From Paraburkholderia phenoliruptrix (GTDB lineage: Bacteria > Pseudomonadota > Gammaproteobacteria > Burkholderiales > Burkholderiaceae), in contig NZ_CADIKB010000040.1 of assembly GCF_902859825.1 (NCBI RefSeq), positions 1 to 51,390 of the forward strand: a stretch of 51,390 bases of DNA. Direction: 5' to 3'. The notes beneath the pieces were generated by a model. It was not told the DNA's origin. It saw only the letters and a program-made list of their open reading frames with translations, and did no database searches. Position 1 is the stretch's first letter; the number at the start of each line of letters is the position of its first letter. Shown piece by piece: positions 7,166-16,087 of this stretch. The position numbers were made by a program, and so were the translations under genes.

Positions 7166-9516
7166 GCTCGCCTGACACGGGAAGCGCGCGGCTTCTCATC
7201 ATCGGCGACGATCTGTCGGGCACGGCCGACTGCGCCGTGACCTGCGCGCGTCATGACCTGACGAGCGTCGTGAGTTTCGGACCGGCGCCCGCCATGGATG
7301 CCACGCAGATCGACGTGCTCGCCATCGACACGGACACGCGCCGCCAGCTGCCCGCCGACGCCGCGCGCGCCAATCGGGAAGCATGGCATGCGCATTCCGC
7401 GGGCCGGCGCATCTACAAGAAGATCGACTCGACACTGCGCGGCAACGTGGCCGCCGAAGTGGCGGCGCTCGCGAGCGTCGCGGGCATGGCCGTGGTAGCG
7501 CCCGCTTTTGCGCAAGCCGGACGCACGACGCGCGGCGCGCGGCAATTCGTGTTCGGCACGCCAGTGGAGGAGTCCGAGGTATGGCGCAACGAAGGCATCG
7601 CGGGCACGGCCGACCTTCAGGCGATGCTCGGCGCGGCTCGTCTGCGGGTCGCGACCATCGATCTCGCCGCAGTGCGCGAAGGCGCGGCATCGCTGCAGGC
7701 GCGTCTTTCTGCCTGCCTCGTCGAGCAATGGCAAGCCGTGGTGTGCGACAGCGAAACGGATGCCGACCTTGCCTGCATCGCCGCAGCGTCCGCGCCGCTC
7801 GACGGCGTGTTCTGGGTCGGCTCGGCAGGGCTCGCCGCGCCGCTGATCGAGGTGCTCGCGGCTCGCCAGTCAGAACCGGAAACGACAAACGGATCGACGC
7901 ACCGACCCACGCCGCCGGCGCGCGCGTTTGCGCGCTGCGGCGGCACGGCTCATCCGCGCGGCGTGATGACCGTGGTCGGCAGCATGTCGAGCGTCTCGCA
8001 TCGACAGGTGGCGCTGTTGCGCGGCGAGGCCGGCGATTCGCTCGATCTCTTCGACGTCGACGCCGCCGACCTGCTCGATCCTGTGAGCCCGGCCGCACTT
8101 ACGCTGACCACGCGTGTCACGCACTCGCTGATGCGCGGCCGTCACGTAATCGTCGCGGTAAGCCAGTCGCGACGCGCGGCTGTCGATGACGGCGCGCACA
8201 TCGCACGGCAGCTCGCCGAACGCCTCGCGCCGGCCGCCGCTCATGCGGGAGCGCTGATCGCGACCGGCGGCGAGACCGCGCGTGCCTTGCTGTCGGCCAT
8301 GAAGGTGAATGCGTTGCGCGTGATCGAAGAAATCGAAACCGGCGTGCCCCTGCTTGCCGCCGCGCATGCGGGCCGCACATTACCCGTCGTCACCAAGGCG
8401 GGCGGCTTCGGCCAGCCCGACACCCTGTATCGCGCATGGCAACGGCTCGCCGCCATGCAGCAAGCGGTCGCGCAAGCACCGCGTCAATCCAGCGAAGAGG
8501 AAGCTATGACTTACCGTCCCGTAATCGGCATCACGATGGGCGATGCCGCCGGCGTGGGCCCGGAAATCATCATGAAGAGCCTCGCGCACGCGTCCGTGTA
8601 CGACGGCTGCCGTCCGCTCGTGATCGGCGACTCGAAGCGCCTCGTCGATGCAGGCCAGCGCACCGGCGTCACGCTGAGCGTGCGGCCGATCGCGTCGCCC
8701 GCCGAGGCGCGCTTCCAGTACGGCGAAGTCGACTGCATCGACCTCGGACTGATCCCGGCGGATCTGCCCTACGGCAAGCTCTCGGCTGTCGCCGGCGATG
8801 CTGCGTATCAGTACATCGCGCGCACGGTGGAGCTCACGTCAGCCGGCGAACTCGACGCCATCTGCACCGCGCCGCTGAACAAGGAAGCGCTGCATGCGGG
8901 CGGACATATCTTCCCGGGTCACACCGAAATGCTCGCGCATCTCACGGGCATCCCCGAAGTGTCGATGATGCTCGTCGCGCCGAAGCTGCGCGTGATTCAC
9001 GTCACCACCCACATCGGCCTGCTCGACGCGATTCGCCGCATCGAACCGGGACTCGTGCAGCGCACGATCGAACGCGCGCACGAAACCCTGGCGCGCGCGG
9101 GCATCGACGAGCCGCGCATCGGCGTGTGCGGCATCAATCCGCACGCCGGAGAAAACGGCCTGTTCGGCTACGGCGAAGAGGAAGAGAAGATCGTACCCGC
9201 CGTCGCCGTGCTGCGCGAGCGCGGCTGGGACGTCGAAGGACCGCTGCCCGCCGACACGCTGTTCTTTCGCGCGGGACGCGGCGACTTCGACGTGGTCGTC
9301 GCCATGTATCACGATCAGGGCCACGGTCCAGTCAAGGTGATGGGCCTCGAAGCCGGCGTGAACGTCACGGTGGGCCTGCCGGTGATCCGCACCTCGGTCG
9401 ATCACGGCACCGCATTCGACATTGCAGGCAAGGGCATCGCGGACGAACGCAGCATGCTTGAAGCGTTGAAACAGGCAGAAGACCTGGCCACGCGCCGCGC
9501 CGTGCAGACGGCCTGA
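7162..9516 (+). CDS. fused four-carbon acid sugar kinase (DUF1537) - PdxA2-type 4-phosphate dehydrogenase
   Basis: A single open frame of 784 codons. Residues 1-448 are a DUF1537 kinase: LLIIGDDLSGTADCAVTCAR at the N-terminus, KIDSTLRGN near 95, and TGGETARAL in the C-terminal nucleotide domain. Residues 449-784 are a PdxA-family dehydrogenase: GITMGDAAGVGPEI, CTAPLNKEAL, FPGHTEMLAHLTG, AMYHDQGHGPVK. The family pair is known to phosphorylate D-threonate or D-erythronate at O4 and then oxidise and decarboxylate it to dihydroxyacetone phosphate; usually two genes encode it. Here no stop separates them, yet GAAGAGGAAGCT precedes the internal ATG at 8506, so a separate PdxA2 polypeptide may also be made. 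The exact substrate is inferred, not shown. Confidence 0.9.
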   Translation: MSSPDTGSARLLIIGDDLSGTADCAVTCARHDLTSVVSFGPAPAMDATQIDVLAIDTDTRRQLPADAARANREAWHAHSAGRRIYKKIDSTLRGNVAAEVAALASVAGMAVVAPAFAQAGRTTRGARQFVFGTPVEESEVWRNEGIAGTADLQAMLGAARLRVATIDLAAVREGAASLQARLSACLVEQWQAVVCDSETDADLACIAAASAPLDGVFWVGSAGLAAPLIEVLAARQSEPETTNGSTHRPTPPARAFARCGGTAHPRGVMTVVGSMSSVSHRQVALLRGEAGDSLDLFDVDAADLLDPVSPAALTLTTRVTHSLMRGRHVIVAVSQSRRAAVDDGAHIARQLAERLAPAAAHAGALIATGGETARALLSAMKVNALRVIEEIETGVPLLAAAHAGRTLPVVTKAGGFGQPDTLYRAWQRLAAMQQAVAQAPRQSSEEEAMTYRPVIGITMGDAAGVGPEIIMKSLAHASVYDGCRPLVIGDSKRLVDAGQRTGVTLSVRPIASPAEARFQYGEVDCIDLGLIPADLPYGKLSAVAGDAAYQYIARTVELTSAGELDAICTAPLNKEALHAGGHIFPGHTEMLAHLTGIPEVSMMLVAPKLRVIHVTTHIGLLDAIRRIEPGLVQRTIERAHETLARAGIDEPRIGVCGINPHAGENGLFGYGEEEEKIVPAVAVLRERGWDVEGPLPADTLFFRAGRGDFDVVVAMYHDQGHGPVKVMGLEAGVNVTVGLPVIRTSVDHGTAFDIAGKGIADERSMLEALKQAEDLATRRAVQTA

Positions 9517-9571
9517 CGCCCCGACGCCCTGTCCGGCCGCGCGCCGCACACACAACAAATCGGAGACATTG

Positions 9572-10993
9572 ATGAATCACTTCACCGTGTGGGACACCGC
9601 CATCATCATTGCGATGGTCGTCGTGTATATCGTGGTCACGGCTTGGATCAGCATCCGGCTGCGCAGCAAGACCACCGAACAGTTCATGGTGGCGGGCCGC
9701 TCGACGCCCGCCGTCGTCATCGCGATCCTGTTGATGTCGGAGTACATCGGCGCGAAGTCGACCATCGGCACTTCGCAGGAAGCCTTCAATGTGGGGATTG
9801 CCGCTTCGTGGTCGGTCATCTCGGCCTCGATCGGCTTCGTGTTTTTCGGTCTTTTCATGGCGCGCCGGCTGTATCGCTCGGGCGAGTTCACCATCTCGGG
9901 CTTCATCGCGCAGAAGTACGGCAAGGGCGCGAAGCTCGTCGTCTCGGCGATCATGATTTACGCGCTCTTTATCGTCAACGTCGGCAACTACGTGAGCGGC
10001 GCCGCGGCGATTTCGACGGTCATGCGCGTGAATCTGCCGACGGCCGCGTTCATCACCGCGATCGTCAGCACGATCTACTTCGCGTGGGGCGGCTTGAAGA
10101 GCGTCGCGTATGTGACGATCCTGCATAGCGCCGTCAAACTGCTCGGCATCGGCATTCTGGTGTGGGTCGCGCTGTCCATGACAGGCGGCATTGCGCCGAT
10201 GATGCAGCAGATGCCCGCGCAATACTTCACGTGGAAAGGCGCGCTCGGCGGCGGAACGATCGGCGCGTGGATCATCGGCACGGCGGGCGCGATTTTCTCG
10301 ACGCAGTTCATCATTCAGGCGATTTCGGGCGCGAAGTCGGCCAACGAGGCGCGCAACGCCACGCTGATTGCCGGCGCGCTGTGCGTGCCCATCGCGATCG
10401 CGCTGGGCTTTCTCGGCGTGGCGGCGAAGTTCCTGTTTCCCAACATCAAGAGCCTTTACGCGCTGCCGATTTTCCTTCAGCACATGCATCCGCTCCTGTC
10501 CGGCGTGGTGACCGTGTCGCTCGTCGCGTCGATCTTCGTGAGCGTGAGCACGGTTGCGCTCGCCATCGCTTCGCTCATCGTTAAGGACTTCTATGTGCCG
10601 CGCTATCGTCCGTCGCCGGAGCGCGAGCTGCGTGCAACGCGCATGATCTCTTTCGTGGTCGGCTTTCTGCCGCTCATCTTCGTGCTGTTCGTGCCGCAGA
10701 TTCTCGCGCTCTCGTTCTTCACCCGCGCGCTGCGTCTGACCGTGACGGTCGTGGCGCTGATGGGCATCTACCTGCCCTTCTTCAACAGCAACCGCGGCGC
10801 GATCTGGGCGCTCGTGCTGGCCACGCTCGCCACGACGGCCTGGTATCTGCTCGGCAATCCGCTCGGTATCGACAACATGTATATCGCGCTGCTCACGCCC
10901 GCCGTCGTGATGGTCATCGACAAGCTGCTGTTTCATCCGGCAAGCGGCAACGGCTCGCGGATCGAACGCCGCGTCGCGCATACGGACTCGTGA
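9572..10993 (+). CDS. sodium:solute symporter (SSS family)
   Basis: A 473-residue polytopic membrane protein with about 12-13 hydrophobic segments. Family hallmarks include FMVAGRST early, EYIGAKSTIGTSQEAFNVG in the TM2 region and STQFIIQAISGAKSANEARNA near TM7. CGGAGA precedes the ATG at 9572; a TTG one codon upstream is less likely. It sits within the acid-sugar operon and its end overlaps the frame of the next gene, so it is the probable inner-membrane importer of the pathway substrate, driven by sodium or protons. Confidence 0.92.
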   Translation: MNHFTVWDTAIIIAMVVVYIVVTAWISIRLRSKTTEQFMVAGRSTPAVVIAILLMSEYIGAKSTIGTSQEAFNVGIAASWSVISASIGFVFFGLFMARRLYRSGEFTISGFIAQKYGKGAKLVVSAIMIYALFIVNVGNYVSGAAAISTVMRVNLPTAAFITAIVSTIYFAWGGLKSVAYVTILHSAVKLLGIGILVWVALSMTGGIAPMMQQMPAQYFTWKGALGGGTIGAWIIGTAGAIFSTQFIIQAISGAKSANEARNATLIAGALCVPIAIALGFLGVAAKFLFPNIKSLYALPIFLQHMHPLLSGVVTVSLVASIFVSVSTVALAIASLIVKDFYVPRYRPSPERELRATRMISFVVGFLPLIFVLFVPQILALSFFTRALRLTVTVVALMGIYLPFFNSNRGAIWALVLATLATTAWYLLGNPLGIDNMYIALLTPAVVMVIDKLLFHPASGNGSRIERRVAHTDS

Positions 10994-11040
10994 GCCGCAT
11001 GCTGTCCCGTTACCACGATTCAACGCATCAGGATTTCATC

Positions 11041-12246
11041 ATGACCAGCCATTCCCTCATGCCCGACGAAGCGACGACCATGCCGGGCCAACTGCACGAG
11101 GCTCGCGGCGACGCCGCGCGCATCGACGCCTATCTGCCCGCCGCGACGGTGCAGAACCACGCGGCAAACCTGCTTGCGCTTGCCAACGGCGACCTGCTGT
11201 GCGCATGGTTCGGCGGCACGCAGGAAGGCGTGCCCGACATCTCGATCTATCTGTCGCGGCTCGCGCAAGGCAGCTCGACGTGGAGCGAGCCCGTGCGCCT
11301 TTCCGACGACCCGACGCGCTCCGAGCAGAACCCGGTTCTCTTCGCCGCGCCGGACGGCAAGCTATGGCTGATTTACACGGCGCAGTTGTCAGGGCATCAG
11401 AACACGTCGATCGTGCGGCGCCGCGTATCCGGCGACAACGGCCATACGTGGGGGCCGATCGACACGCTGTTCGACTTGCCGGGCACGTTCGTGCGGCAAC
11501 CGATTGTCGTCGCGCGCGACGGCGCGTGGCTATGCCCCGTGTTCCTGTGCCGGGTCGCGCCCGGCGAGCGTTGGTCGGGCAACGACGACGTCAGCGCCGT
11601 CATGCGCTCCACCGACAACGGCGCGACATGGACCGCGCACGATGTGCCGGGCAGCGTCGGCTGCGTGCACATGAACATCCAGCCGCTTCGCGACGGCTCG
11701 CTCGTCGCGCTCTTTCGCAGCCGCTGGGCCGACCACATTCACATGAGCCGTTCCGCCGACGGCATCGCATGGAGCGAGCCCGAACCGCTCGCGCTGCCGA
11801 ACAACAATTCGTCGATCCAGTTCGTGACGCTGGCCAACGGTCACCTTGCGCTTGTCTTCAACAACAGCAGCGCCGCGCAGAGCACGGGCCGCCGCGCCTC
11901 GCTCTACGACGACATTGAAGATGCGGAAGACAGCGGCACGCTCGCCACACAAGCCGCCTCCGCGCGCGGCACGGCATTCTGGGGCGCGCCGCGTGCGCCG
12001 ATGACGCTCGCCGTTTCCATGGACGGCGGCCGCACGTGGCCGGTCATGCGCAATCTGGAAACCGGCGACGGCTATTGCATGACGAATAACTCCACGGACA
12101 AGCTGAACCGCGAGTTTTCGTATCCGTCCATTGTGCAATCTGCGGACGGACGCCTGCATATCGCCTACACGTACTTCCGCCAGCGCATCAAATACGTGAG
12201 CGTCAGCGAAGACTGGGCATCGGCCGGGGAGCGTCAGGCGGCGTGA
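11041..12246 (+). CDS. BNR/Asp-box (sialidase-like fold) protein, cytoplasmic
   Basis: A 401-residue six-bladed beta-propeller protein of the exo-alpha-sialidase-like family. Asp boxes of the S-x-D-x-G-x-T-W type are seen at VSGDNGHTW, RSTDNGATW and VSMDGGRTW. No signal peptide or membrane segment is present, so unlike secreted sialidases it should stay in the cytoplasm. I prefer the ATG at 11,041 (AGGA eight bases upstream); a GTG at 10,990 overlaps the symporter stop and is an alternative. Propeller proteins of this type occur in sugar-acid operons and may open, hydrolyse or isomerise a pathway compound. The reaction is unknown. Confidence 0.8.
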   Translation: MTSHSLMPDEATTMPGQLHEARGDAARIDAYLPAATVQNHAANLLALANGDLLCAWFGGTQEGVPDISIYLSRLAQGSSTWSEPVRLSDDPTRSEQNPVLFAAPDGKLWLIYTAQLSGHQNTSIVRRRVSGDNGHTWGPIDTLFDLPGTFVRQPIVVARDGAWLCPVFLCRVAPGERWSGNDDVSAVMRSTDNGATWTAHDVPGSVGCVHMNIQPLRDGSLVALFRSRWADHIHMSRSADGIAWSEPEPLALPNNNSSIQFVTLANGHLALVFNNSSAAQSTGRRASLYDDIEDAEDSGTLATQAASARGTAFWGAPRAPMTLAVSMDGGRTWPVMRNLETGDGYCMTNNSTDKLNREFSYPSIVQSADGRLHIAYTYFRQRIKYVSVSEDWASAGERQAA

Positions 12247-12390
12247 TCGGGCAACGGGCAGCGGGCACGCGTCGGCGCATAGCCGCGACAACGCAATCGG
12301 GAAATGGATAAACTACCCTCGCGCCGGACCGTCCGCGCCGCCGCCCGCCGTGCCTGCAGGCGGCGTCTTGAACCCGATACCGATCACCAC

Positions 12391-13173
12391 ATGAAAGTAG
12401 CCCGCCGCCGGGAGGCCATGCTCAAGGCCGTTCTGTCAGGAATGACGGAAGTCGCCGAACTCTGCGAACACTTCGGCATGTCCGAGGCCACTGTGCGCCG
12501 CGATCTGCGCGCGCTCGCCGACGAGCGGCTGATTCTGCGCACCTACGGCGGCGCGGCGTCCGTCAGCACTCACGCGCCCGAGGAACCGCTCGAGCAGCGC
12601 AGCCACAGCTTCCAGGCAGAGAAGGACGCGATCGGCCTCGCGGCCGCCGCGCACGTCGCGCCGGGCGACACCATCTTTCTGGACAGCGGCACGACCACTG
12701 CCGCGCTCGCGCGTGCGCTCGCGAATCGCGAGGACATTCAGGTGGTCACGAACAACCTGCTGGCCGTGCAGATACTCGCCGCGAGCAAGGTGCATCTGAC
12801 GCTGATCGGCGGCGACGTGCGCGAGTCGAGCATGAGCACGCTCGGCGCGATTGCACTGCTCGCGCTCACGCGCCTGACCGTCGACAAGGCGTTTCTCGGC
12901 GCGGACGGCGTGGTGGCAGGCCGCGGACTGTGCGAAGCGACGGCGGATCAGGCGTATCTGAAGGAATGCGTGATGCGGCAGGCAGCGGCCGTGTATGTGC
13001 TGGCGACCTCGGACAAACTGGAGCGCGACAGTCAGCAACACTGGGCACCGATCGAAAAGCCGTGGACGCTCATTACCAACGCGAACTCAGCCGACGCGTC
13101 ATGGCAGGCGTTTCAGAATCTCAACGGTGTCACGGTCGAATCGGTACCGCTACCTGGCGAGACCCGCAACTGA
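12391..13173 (+). CDS. DeoR/GlpR-family transcriptional regulator
   Basis: A 260-residue regulator. An N-terminal DeoR helix-turn-helix (about 3-57: VAELCEHFGMSEATVRRDLRAL then LRTYGGA) precedes the sugar-phosphate-sensing ISOCOT-like domain (DSGTTTAALARAL, TNNLLAVQIL, LIGGDVRESSMSTLG, FLGADGV). I start at the ATG at 12,391, because the 29 residues before it are arginine-rich and outside the family. DeoR proteins usually bind phosphorylated sugars, which fits an operon whose kinase makes a four-carbon sugar-acid phosphate. It probably autoregulates the operon through the CGATCAAA boxes at 3662-3785. Confidence 0.9.
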   Translation: MKVARRREAMLKAVLSGMTEVAELCEHFGMSEATVRRDLRALADERLILRTYGGAASVSTHAPEEPLEQRSHSFQAEKDAIGLAAAAHVAPGDTIFLDSGTTTAALARALANREDIQVVTNNLLAVQILAASKVHLTLIGGDVRESSMSTLGAIALLALTRLTVDKAFLGADGVVAGRGLCEATADQAYLKECVMRQAAAVYVLATSDKLERDSQQHWAPIEKPWTLITNANSADASWQAFQNLNGVTVESVPLPGETRN

Positions 13174-13208
13174 AGAGCCGCTTGACGGACGCGGCAGGCA
13201 AACCGGAT

Positions 13209-13889
13209 ATGGCAAAACGAATCGTGGTGACGGGCGCGAGCTCGGGCATTGGGCGCGCCGTGGCGGATCGCCTGCTGAAAGACGGTGATGAGGTGATCGG
13301 ACTGAGCCGCAGCGCGCCGAATTTCACGGACGCGCGCTTTCGCCATGTCCCGGCGGATCTCGCGGATGTCGACGCGATTGCGCTGCTCGCCCGCGAGCTC
13401 GGACCGGTCGACGGTCTCGTTCACGCGGCAGGCTTCATGAAGACGGCGCGCGTCGGCGAACTCGACCTGGCGAGCGGCGAGGCCATGTGGCGGCTCCACG
13501 TCGCGGCGGCAGCGGCGCTCGCCGATGCGCTCGCGCCTTCCCTGCCCGCCGGCGGGCGCATCGTCCTGATCGGCAGCCGCGTGTCGGCGGGCGCGGCAGG
13601 ACGCAGCCAGTACGCGGCAGCGAAAGCCGCGATGGTGGCGATGGCGCGCTCGTGGGCCATTGAACTGGCGCCGCGCGGCATCACGGTGAACGTGGTCTCG
13701 CCGGCCGCCACCGAAACGCCGATGCTGCGCGATCCGCAGCGCAGTTCCAGTGCGCCCGTCATGCCGCCCATCGGCCGGTATGTGAAGACGGAGGAAGTCG
13801 CCTCGCTGGTCGCCTTCCTGCTCGGTGACGACGCCGGCGCGATCACCGGTCAGCAGATCATGGTGTGCGGCGGCAGTTCGCTCGGGTGA
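13209..13889 (+). CDS. SDR family oxidoreductase
   Basis: A 226-residue short-chain dehydrogenase: TGASSGIG at 8-15, HAAG near 72-75, Ser123, Y135 and K139 (SQYAAAKAA), and ITVNVVSPAATET after the active site. The size is slightly short for classical SDRs. It is the last gene of the acid-sugar operon, 35 bases after the DeoR gene, and is convergent with the sulfur operon. It probably handles a hydroxyl/keto conversion of the same pathway. Confidence 0.88.
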   Translation: MAKRIVVTGASSGIGRAVADRLLKDGDEVIGLSRSAPNFTDARFRHVPADLADVDAIALLARELGPVDGLVHAAGFMKTARVGELDLASGEAMWRLHVAAAAALADALAPSLPAGGRIVLIGSRVSAGAAGRSQYAAAKAAMVAMARSWAIELAPRGITVNVVSPAATETPMLRDPQRSSSAPVMPPIGRYVKTEEVASLVAFLLGDDAGAITGQQIMVCGGSSLG

Positions 13890-13949
13890 AGCATGCGGAT
13901 GGGCGGCGTCGGCCCCGGTCGGCGGCGACGATCGGGCGCCATCGGCTCA

Positions 13950-15317
13950 TCAGCCGGCATCGGCGAGTGCATGCGCGTTGGCTGACCGCTCGATCGCGTG
14001 ACGATTGGGAGGCCGCCGCAAACCCAGATTCTCGCGCAGCGTCGTCCCTTCGTATTCGGTGCGGAACAGGCCACGGCGTTGCAGTTCCGGCACCACGTGC
14101 GCGGCGAATTCGACAAGCCCGCCCGGCAGCCATGGCGACATGATGTTGAAGCCGTCGGCCGCGCCTTCCTCGAACCACTGCTGCAACTGATCGGCGATGC
14201 TCTGCGGCGTGCCGACGACCTGCTGATGCCCGCGTGCGCCCGCGATGCGCAGATACAGATCTCGAATCGTCAGATTTTCGCGGCGGGCAAGGTCGAGCAG
14301 CAGACGCTGGCGGCTCTTGCCGCCGTTGGTCTCCGGCAAGTCCGGCACCGGGCCATCGACCGGATAGGACGAGAGATCGACTCCGCCTGCCATCTTCGAC
14401 AACAGCGACACGCCGACAACCGGATGAATCAGCGCCTGCAACGCTTCGAACTTCTCGTCCGCCTCCTCCTGCGTGCGGCCGATCACCGGAAAGATGCCTG
14501 GCATGATCTTCAGATCTTCCGGGTGACGGCCATATCGCGCGAGCCGTCCCTTCACATCGCGATAGAACGATTGCGCCTCGTCGAGCGTCTGATGCGCGAC
14601 GAAGATGGCCTCGGCGGTTTGCGCGGCCAGTTCGCGCCCGGCTTCCGACGCGCCCGCCTGCACCACCACCGGCCAGCCTTGCGGCGCACGCGCGACGTTC
14701 AGCGGCCCTTTCACCTTGAAGTGCTTGCCGCGATGATTCAGCGTGTGAAGCTTCGCCGGATCGAAGTAGAGGCCGCTCTCCTTGTCGCGCACGAACGCGT
14801 CGTCTTCCCAACTGTCCCACAGGCCTGTGACGATGTCGTAGAACTCGCGCGCGCGCTCGTAGCGCAGCGCGTGGTCGAAATGGCGATCCAGGCTGAAATT
14901 ATGCGCTTCCGTTTCGCTGCTCGACGTGACGAGGTTCCAGCCCGCGCGCCCGCCGCTCAGATGATCGAGCGACGCGAATTTGCGCGCGACGTTGTACGGC
15001 TCATTGAAGCTCGTCGATACCGTCGCGGTTAAACCGATGTGCCGGGTCACGGCGGACAGCGCCGATAACAGCGTGAGCGGCTCGAAGTGATCCGCGCGCG
15101 CGGTGCGCGACAGCGAGGCGAGGTCCGTGTCGCGCACGCCGACGCTGTCGGCGAAAAAGATCGTGTCGAACTTCGCGCGCTCGGCGATCTGCGCGAGTTC
15201 CGCGTAGTGCGCGAAGTCGAGGCCCGCGGCGGCATGCGCATGCGGATGACGCCACGCGGCGATGTGGTGGCCCGTCTCCATGAGGAACGCGCCGAGCTTG
15301 ATCTGACGTTGGCTCAT
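13950..15317 (-). CDS. LLM-class flavin-dependent monooxygenase (NtaA/SnaA/DszA type)
   Basis: A 455-residue member of the bacterial luciferase superfamily, NtaA/DszA/SfnG branch: IKLGAFLMETGHHIAAWRHP at the N-terminus, FFADSVGVRD, TVSTSFNEPYNVARKFASLDHLSGGRAGWNLVTS, and VVQAGASEAGRELAA. These enzymes use reduced FMN from a partner reductase to oxygenate organosulfur or aminopolycarboxylate compounds. It is the last gene of the minus-strand sulfur operon, five bases after the ATPase gene, which supports a desulfurising role. No flavin reductase gene lies beside it. Confidence 0.9.
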   Translation of the reverse strand: MSQRQIKLGAFLMETGHHIAAWRHPHAHAAAGLDFAHYAELAQIAERAKFDTIFFADSVGVRDTDLASLSRTARADHFEPLTLLSALSAVTRHIGLTATVSTSFNEPYNVARKFASLDHLSGGRAGWNLVTSSSETEAHNFSLDRHFDHALRYERAREFYDIVTGLWDSWEDDAFVRDKESGLYFDPAKLHTLNHRGKHFKVKGPLNVARAPQGWPVVVQAGASEAGRELAAQTAEAIFVAHQTLDEAQSFYRDVKGRLARYGRHPEDLKIMPGIFPVIGRTQEEADEKFEALQALIHPVVGVSLLSKMAGGVDLSSYPVDGPVPDLPETNGGKSRQRLLLDLARRENLTIRDLYLRIAGARGHQQVVGTPQSIADQLQQWFEEGAADGFNIMSPWLPGGLVEFAAHVVPELQRRGLFRTEYEGTTLRENLGLRRPPNRHAIERSANAHALADAG

Positions 15318-15322
15318 TATAT

Positions 15323-16087
15323 TTAGGCATGCGTAGTGTGCGGCTGGCCGAAACCAGCAAGGAGCTGATCGCGCAAGGCGACGTAGCGCGGATCGGCCCG
15401 GTCGCGCGGCCGCGGCAGATTCACCTCGGCAATGCGCTTGATGCGGCCGGGCCGCGGCGCCATGGTGACCACGCGGTCGCCGAGATAAAGCGCTTCGTCC
15501 ACATCGTGCGTGACGAGCACCATCGTGATCCGCTCATGTTCCCAGATGCGCTGCAGCTCGTTCTGCAGGCGCGCGCGCGTCAACGCATCCAGTGCGCCGA
15601 ACGGCTCGTCGAGGAGCAACACACGCGGCCGGTTGACGAGCCCGCGCGCGATTGCGACACGCTGCGCCATGCCGCCCGAGAGCTGATGCGGATACGCGTT
15701 CTCAAAGCCTTCGAGTCCGACTAGCGCGATGTGCTCCGCCACCGCCTGGCGCTTTTCGTAGAGCGACAACGGCGCGTTGCGCAGTGCTGCGAGCACGTTC
15801 TGCGCGGCCGTGAGCCACGGAAACAGCCGATGATCCTGAAACACGATGCCGCGTTGCAGCGACGTGTCGCGCACGCGATCGCCGGCGACGCGAATCTCGC
15901 CGGTATAGTCGGTGTCTAGCCCCGCGATCAGCCGCAGCAGTGTCGACTTGCCGCAGCCGCTCGCACCCAGCACGCTGACGAACTCGCCCGCGCGTATGCG
16001 CAGCGAAATATCGTCGAGCACCGGCAGCGCCGCGTAATGCTTGCTGACGTGGTCGATCTCCACGCCTTCGGATACAACCGCTGTCAT
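15323..16087 (-). CDS. ABC transporter ATP-binding protein, SsuB/TauB/AtsC-like
   Basis: A 254-residue ATPase. Walker A GASGCGKST is near 41-49, the Q-loop in GIVFQDHRLFPW, the signature LSGGMAQRVAIARGL, Walker B VLLLDEPFGALDALTR, and the H-loop THDVDEAL. This is the nitrate/sulfonate/taurine branch. The ATG at 16,087 overlaps the TGA of the upstream permease by one base, so the two are coupled. The very long frame running upstream of this start is a shadow of the permease genes. Confidence 0.94.
   Translation of the reverse strand: MTAVVSEGVEIDHVSKHYAALPVLDDISLRIRAGEFVSVLGASGCGKSTLLRLIAGLDTDYTGEIRVAGDRVRDTSLQRGIVFQDHRLFPWLTAAQNVLAALRNAPLSLYEKRQAVAEHIALVGLEGFENAYPHQLSGGMAQRVAIARGLVNRPRVLLLDEPFGALDALTRARLQNELQRIWEHERITMVLVTHDVDEALYLGDRVVTMAPRPGRIKRIAEVNLPRPRDRADPRYVALRDQLLAGFGQPHTTHA

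Noticed and set aside
9365..11023. 552-residue minus-strand frame opposite the symporter
   Set aside because: His/Asp/Arg-rich shadow of a membrane protein gene; no motif or start signal.
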